Below, piece after piece: positions 5,780-7,712 of a stretch of DNA of 7,712 nucleotides. Within the stretch, counting starts at the first letter, position 1, and every line of letters starts with the position of its first letter. A program made the translations under genes and the position numbers. Source of the DNA: Candidatus Krumholzibacteriota bacterium (GTDB lineage Bacteria; Krumholzibacteriota; Krumholzibacteriia; Krumholzibacteriales; Krumholzibacteriaceae); the NCBI GenBank assembly GCA_030630165.1, contig DAOVNN010000133.1, positions 1 to 7,712 of the forward strand. The letters run 5' to 3'. The notes beneath the pieces are model-generated. The model was not told the DNA's origin. It worked only from the letters and a program-made list of their open reading frames with translations, and did not search any database.

Positions 5780-6262
5780 TTGAATCGCATCGACTGGCTC
5801 GACGCGGCGCTCGATACACTGGAAGATGAAGGCATTGAAAAGGTAAAAGTCGAGCGTCTGGCACGCGACCTGGGAGTGACCAAGGGCAGTTTCTACTGGC
5901 ATTTCAAGGACCGAAGCGACCTGCTCGAAGCATTGCTCGATTATTACTATTTGACGTGTACGGCACCTGTGACAGATGCGATCAGGAAACTGGATCTTCC
6001 CGCTGATCAGCTGCTCGAAGAGGTTGAGCGTATCGTCGAGAATATGGGGATGCACACCTTCGAGAAGGCTATCTACTGCTGGGCGCAGCGTGATCCCATG
6101 GCCGGGAAACATCTGAATGAGAACAGAGACCGTCGTATGGCATTTGTGCTGGACCTTTTCAGGAAGGCCGGGTTTGCGGGGGATGAGGCCGAGGCCAGGG
6201 CGAGGATGTTCGTCTACAGACAGATGGGCCGTTCGCTGCGAGGATCTGCATGCGTCTCTTAA
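5780..6262 (+). CDS. TetR/AcrR-family transcriptional regulator, possibly C-terminally truncated
   Basis: The 160-residue product from TTG 5780 has a typical TetR N-terminal DNA-binding domain: helix 1 (RIDWLDAALDTLEDEG), then VERLARDLGVTKGSFYWHFKDRSDLLEALL (about 24-53) with the conserved recognition-helix GSFYWHF. The rest should be the helical ligand-binding and dimer domain. No ATG, GTG or strong ribosome binding site sits at the start. In-frame codons upstream encode KKKVKKRKIRL, typical of the basic tail before helix 1 in this subgroup, and a CTG at 5747 lies 6 nt after AAAGGG, so translation may begin there. The C-terminus stops early after ARMFVYRQMGRSL, while many relatives have 20-40 more residues. 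A frameshift near 6235-6250 is possible. The target and ligand are unknown; the tandem dyads just upstream suggest autoregulation. Confidence 0.85.
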   Translation: MNRIDWLDAALDTLEDEGIEKVKVERLARDLGVTKGSFYWHFKDRSDLLEALLDYYYLTCTAPVTDAIRKLDLPADQLLEEVERIVENMGMHTFEKAIYCWAQRDPMAGKHLNENRDRRMAFVLDLFRKAGFAGDEAEARARMFVYRQMGRSLRGSACVS

Positions 6263-6311
6263 CGGAGAAACGGAAATAATGGATGAGGCTTCCGGGATAA
6301 AAGAAATCGGC

Positions 6312-6343
6312 AAAAATTCTCCATACGGTACCGTATGGAGAAT
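6312..6343 (-). terminator. Perfect 28-bp palindrome, Rho-independent terminator of the NFACT gene
   Basis: ATTCTCCATACGGT (6316-6329) is followed immediately by its exact reverse complement (6330-6343), giving a 12-bp stem with a GTAC tetraloop in RNA. On the minus strand it is followed by TTTTT (6316-6312), and it lies about 37 nt after the NFACT stop codon. On the plus strand the sequence after the stem is ATTCCCC, a poor U-tract, so it is less likely to terminate tetR, although it may slow transcription from that side. Such a perfect dyad could also bind a protein. Confidence 0.85.
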
Positions 6344-6379
6344 ATTCCCCAAAAACTTTAAACGATCAGCGACAGGCAA

Positions 6380-7711
6380 TCAGGAATTGTTGTCAGGGAT
6401 CCGGGGTGTGACGAAGAGCGTCTTCGACCTGATGCATGAAGCGGTGCCGGGCCTGGCGCCGCGCGGGCGCCGGACATATCTCTTCTCTGCGCAGATCACG
6501 GGGACAGTCCCCGAGCCCCTCGCCTTGCTGAACCAGGCGGCGGTCTCGGCCGCCATCTCAATGATCCGCGAGGGTGTCGAGCGGTTGGCGCCCCTGAGGA
6601 GTACGTGCGATCCGGGTGTTCCCTGGGCGTGGAACCACAGGTCGGTCGGGGCGGCGTAGCGGTGGGTGAGCTCATCGTTTTCCCTGTCGCTGCGCCCGAC
6701 GAGTATCGTGTGGGTGTCGTCGATGGGGAAGGACTTGAAGCGGGGCTTGTCTTTCTCCCTGACTTTACCCGCGCGGGTGAGAGAAGCGCCCTCCGGGATG
6801 ATCATCGCGGCGAGCCTGGCCGGGTCCTTGGTCGCATCTGTCTTCGCGATGCTCTTTTCGAGATCATCGATATCCTCCCTGATGCTCGCCCTGCGGGCCT
6901 TGATTATCTCCAGACCCTTGTCGCCCTTCTTTGCCCTGCGGAAATAGGTCTGGATGTTCTTCTCGGGATCGAGAGCGGGGTCGAGTGGTATCGTGATCTC
7001 ATCCTCGCCGTTGAAATCCATCGCCGTGATCTCATTCATCCCTTTCCTGAGCCTGTGGCGCCAGGTGACAAGCAGATTGCCCATGTAACGGAATTCCTCG
7101 GCCCGGCGGGCCGACTCGAGATCCTCGCTGACATTGGCCAGCAGGCGCCGGGCTTTTTTAAGGGCACGGCGATGATGTTTCGAAGCGGCTTTTTTCAGCC
7201 AGATGGTGAATACGGGGAGGACCTTTTCTTCTGTCCTGATGTCGAGGATCCCTGATATCCCGTCGGGGCTGTCCGGCCTCGGATCGAAAGGGATCGCGAC
7301 AGGGTATGCCGTGCAGGCCCCGCGGTCGCCCGATTCGGGGAAATCGTAGATATTCCATTCGAAGTCACCCGATGACATGCGCACGCCGATCTCCCTGATT
7401 GCACCGGTCAGCCCATCCGGATCGGACTCGAACATTGCGGTAAGTGCCTTTGAGAGTACCGGGTCGATCCCGCCGACTGCCCTTACGAGCAGAGATGAAA
7501 GGTCCTTTTCCGATTCATCATCATCGGTCGGTATATCGAGATCCCATTCCTCCGGAAGGTCGAGAAGCGACCATCTCTTCGGCGGGGGAAGCTGATCAGG
7601 CGAGCCTGGAGGGCGTGAACCGGGAGCGCCAAAAGTCTCGAGGGGGTGCCGGGTCCCTTCCCTGAAGAGGGCGGCGCTGCGGAATACGGGGGAGAGGTCT
7701 ATCCTGAGGGT
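6380..7711 (-). CDS. NFACT (RqcH/Rqc2-like) ribosome quality-control protein, N-terminus beyond the window
   Basis: The minus-strand frame is open from the right edge to a TGA at 6382-6380, giving 443 residues. Family members usually have 550 or more, so the first 100 or so are missing. Visible parts in order: the end of the NFACT-N domain (1-70), a helix-hairpin-helix-like GGIDPVLSKAL (80-90), the coiled-coil middle (about 170-290, with KKARRLLANVSEDLES and IIKARRASIREDIDDLEK), and the C-terminal NFACT-R domain (about 328-435) with TDLWFHAQGTPGSHVLLRG (356-374) and VRRPRGARPG (413-422). In bacteria RqcH binds obstructed 50S subunits holding peptidyl-tRNA and recruits Ala-tRNA to add C-terminal alanine tails that mark the nascent chain for degradation. 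The functional DxR motif of NFACT-N is outside the window, so activity cannot be judged. Older annotation calls this family fibronectin-binding protein FbpA. The terminator is the palindrome just downstream. Confidence 0.92.
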   Translation of the reverse strand, partial: TLRIDLSPVFRSAALFREGTRHPLETFGAPGSRPPGSPDQLPPPKRWSLLDLPEEWDLDIPTDDDESEKDLSSLLVRAVGGIDPVLSKALTAMFESDPDGLTGAIREIGVRMSSGDFEWNIYDFPESGDRGACTAYPVAIPFDPRPDSPDGISGILDIRTEEKVLPVFTIWLKKAASKHHRRALKKARRLLANVSEDLESARRAEEFRYMGNLLVTWRHRLRKGMNEITAMDFNGEDEITIPLDPALDPEKNIQTYFRRAKKGDKGLEIIKARRASIREDIDDLEKSIAKTDATKDPARLAAMIIPEGASLTRAGKVREKDKPRFKSFPIDDTHTILVGRSDRENDELTHRYAAPTDLWFHAQGTPGSHVLLRGANRSTPSRIIEMAAETAAWFSKARGSGTVPVICAEKRYVRRPRGARPGTASCIRSKTLFVTPRIPDNNS

Positions 7712-7712
7712 C

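Noticed and set aside
5465..6379. A 304-codon minus-strand frame opposite tetR and the structured region
   Set aside because: The plus-strand frame shows clear TetR motifs and the minus frame matches no family. It also spans the terminator and tandem repeat, and no ribosome binding site supports it.
6117..6659. A 180-codon plus-strand frame opposite the end of the NFACT gene
   Set aside because: It overlaps the tetR end and the NFACT-R domain antisense and passes through the palindromic terminator. Only its first part after 6235 is of interest, as a possible frameshifted TetR tail.

Overview
The window is from a GC-rich bacterial chromosome. It carries a bacterial MEP-pathway gene (ispG), a bacterial selenocysteine elongation factor (selB), an NFACT/RqcH-type protein, a TetR regulator and a lipoprotein built of LVIVD repeats. 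Shine-Dalgarno motifs are clear in places and two Rho-independent terminators are visible. No marker fixes the phylum. The mix of selB, MEP-type IspG and a large LVIVD-repeat lipoprotein would fit an FCB-group or deltaproteobacterium-like lineage, but that is a guess.

Layout, left to right. (1) Positions 1837 to 1 (minus strand, running off the left edge) hold one uninterrupted reading frame. It is a predicted lipoprotein followed by twelve complete ~40-48-residue LVIVD beta-propeller repeats and part of a thirteenth. (2) A ~90-bp divergent spacer separates it from a plus-strand pair: selB (1927-3846) and ispG, which overlaps the end of selB by a few bases and is probably translationally coupled to it. 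(3) A ~160-bp AT-rich spacer leads to a small secreted protein of unknown function (5077-5439) with an excellent ribosome binding site. (4) The next ~270 bases hold no convincing protein gene. They do hold four successive stem-loops, with possible loop-loop pairing between two of them, ending in a strong Rho-independent terminator at 5686-5712. This is the best candidate in the window for something undescribed: a structured small RNA or a structured 3' UTR. (5) Just past that terminator sits a perfect 14-bp tandem duplication carrying two small dyads, directly in front of a tetR-family gene (5780-6262) that appears to lack a conventional start codon and has a shortened C-terminus. (6) A perfect 28-bp palindrome lies between tetR and the convergent NFACT/RqcH gene (minus strand, 7711-6380, N-terminus beyond the right edge). 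With its T-run on the minus strand it is the terminator of the NFACT gene.

Functional picture. selB and the NFACT gene both act in translation (Sec decoding and ribosome-associated quality control). ispG makes isoprenoid precursors, and no biochemical reason for its pairing with selB is apparent. The lipoprotein, small secreted protein, RNA candidate and TetR regulator are accessory. The lipoprotein gene looks less GC-rich than selB/ispG by eye and uses more AT-rich codons, which hints at a different evolutionary history.
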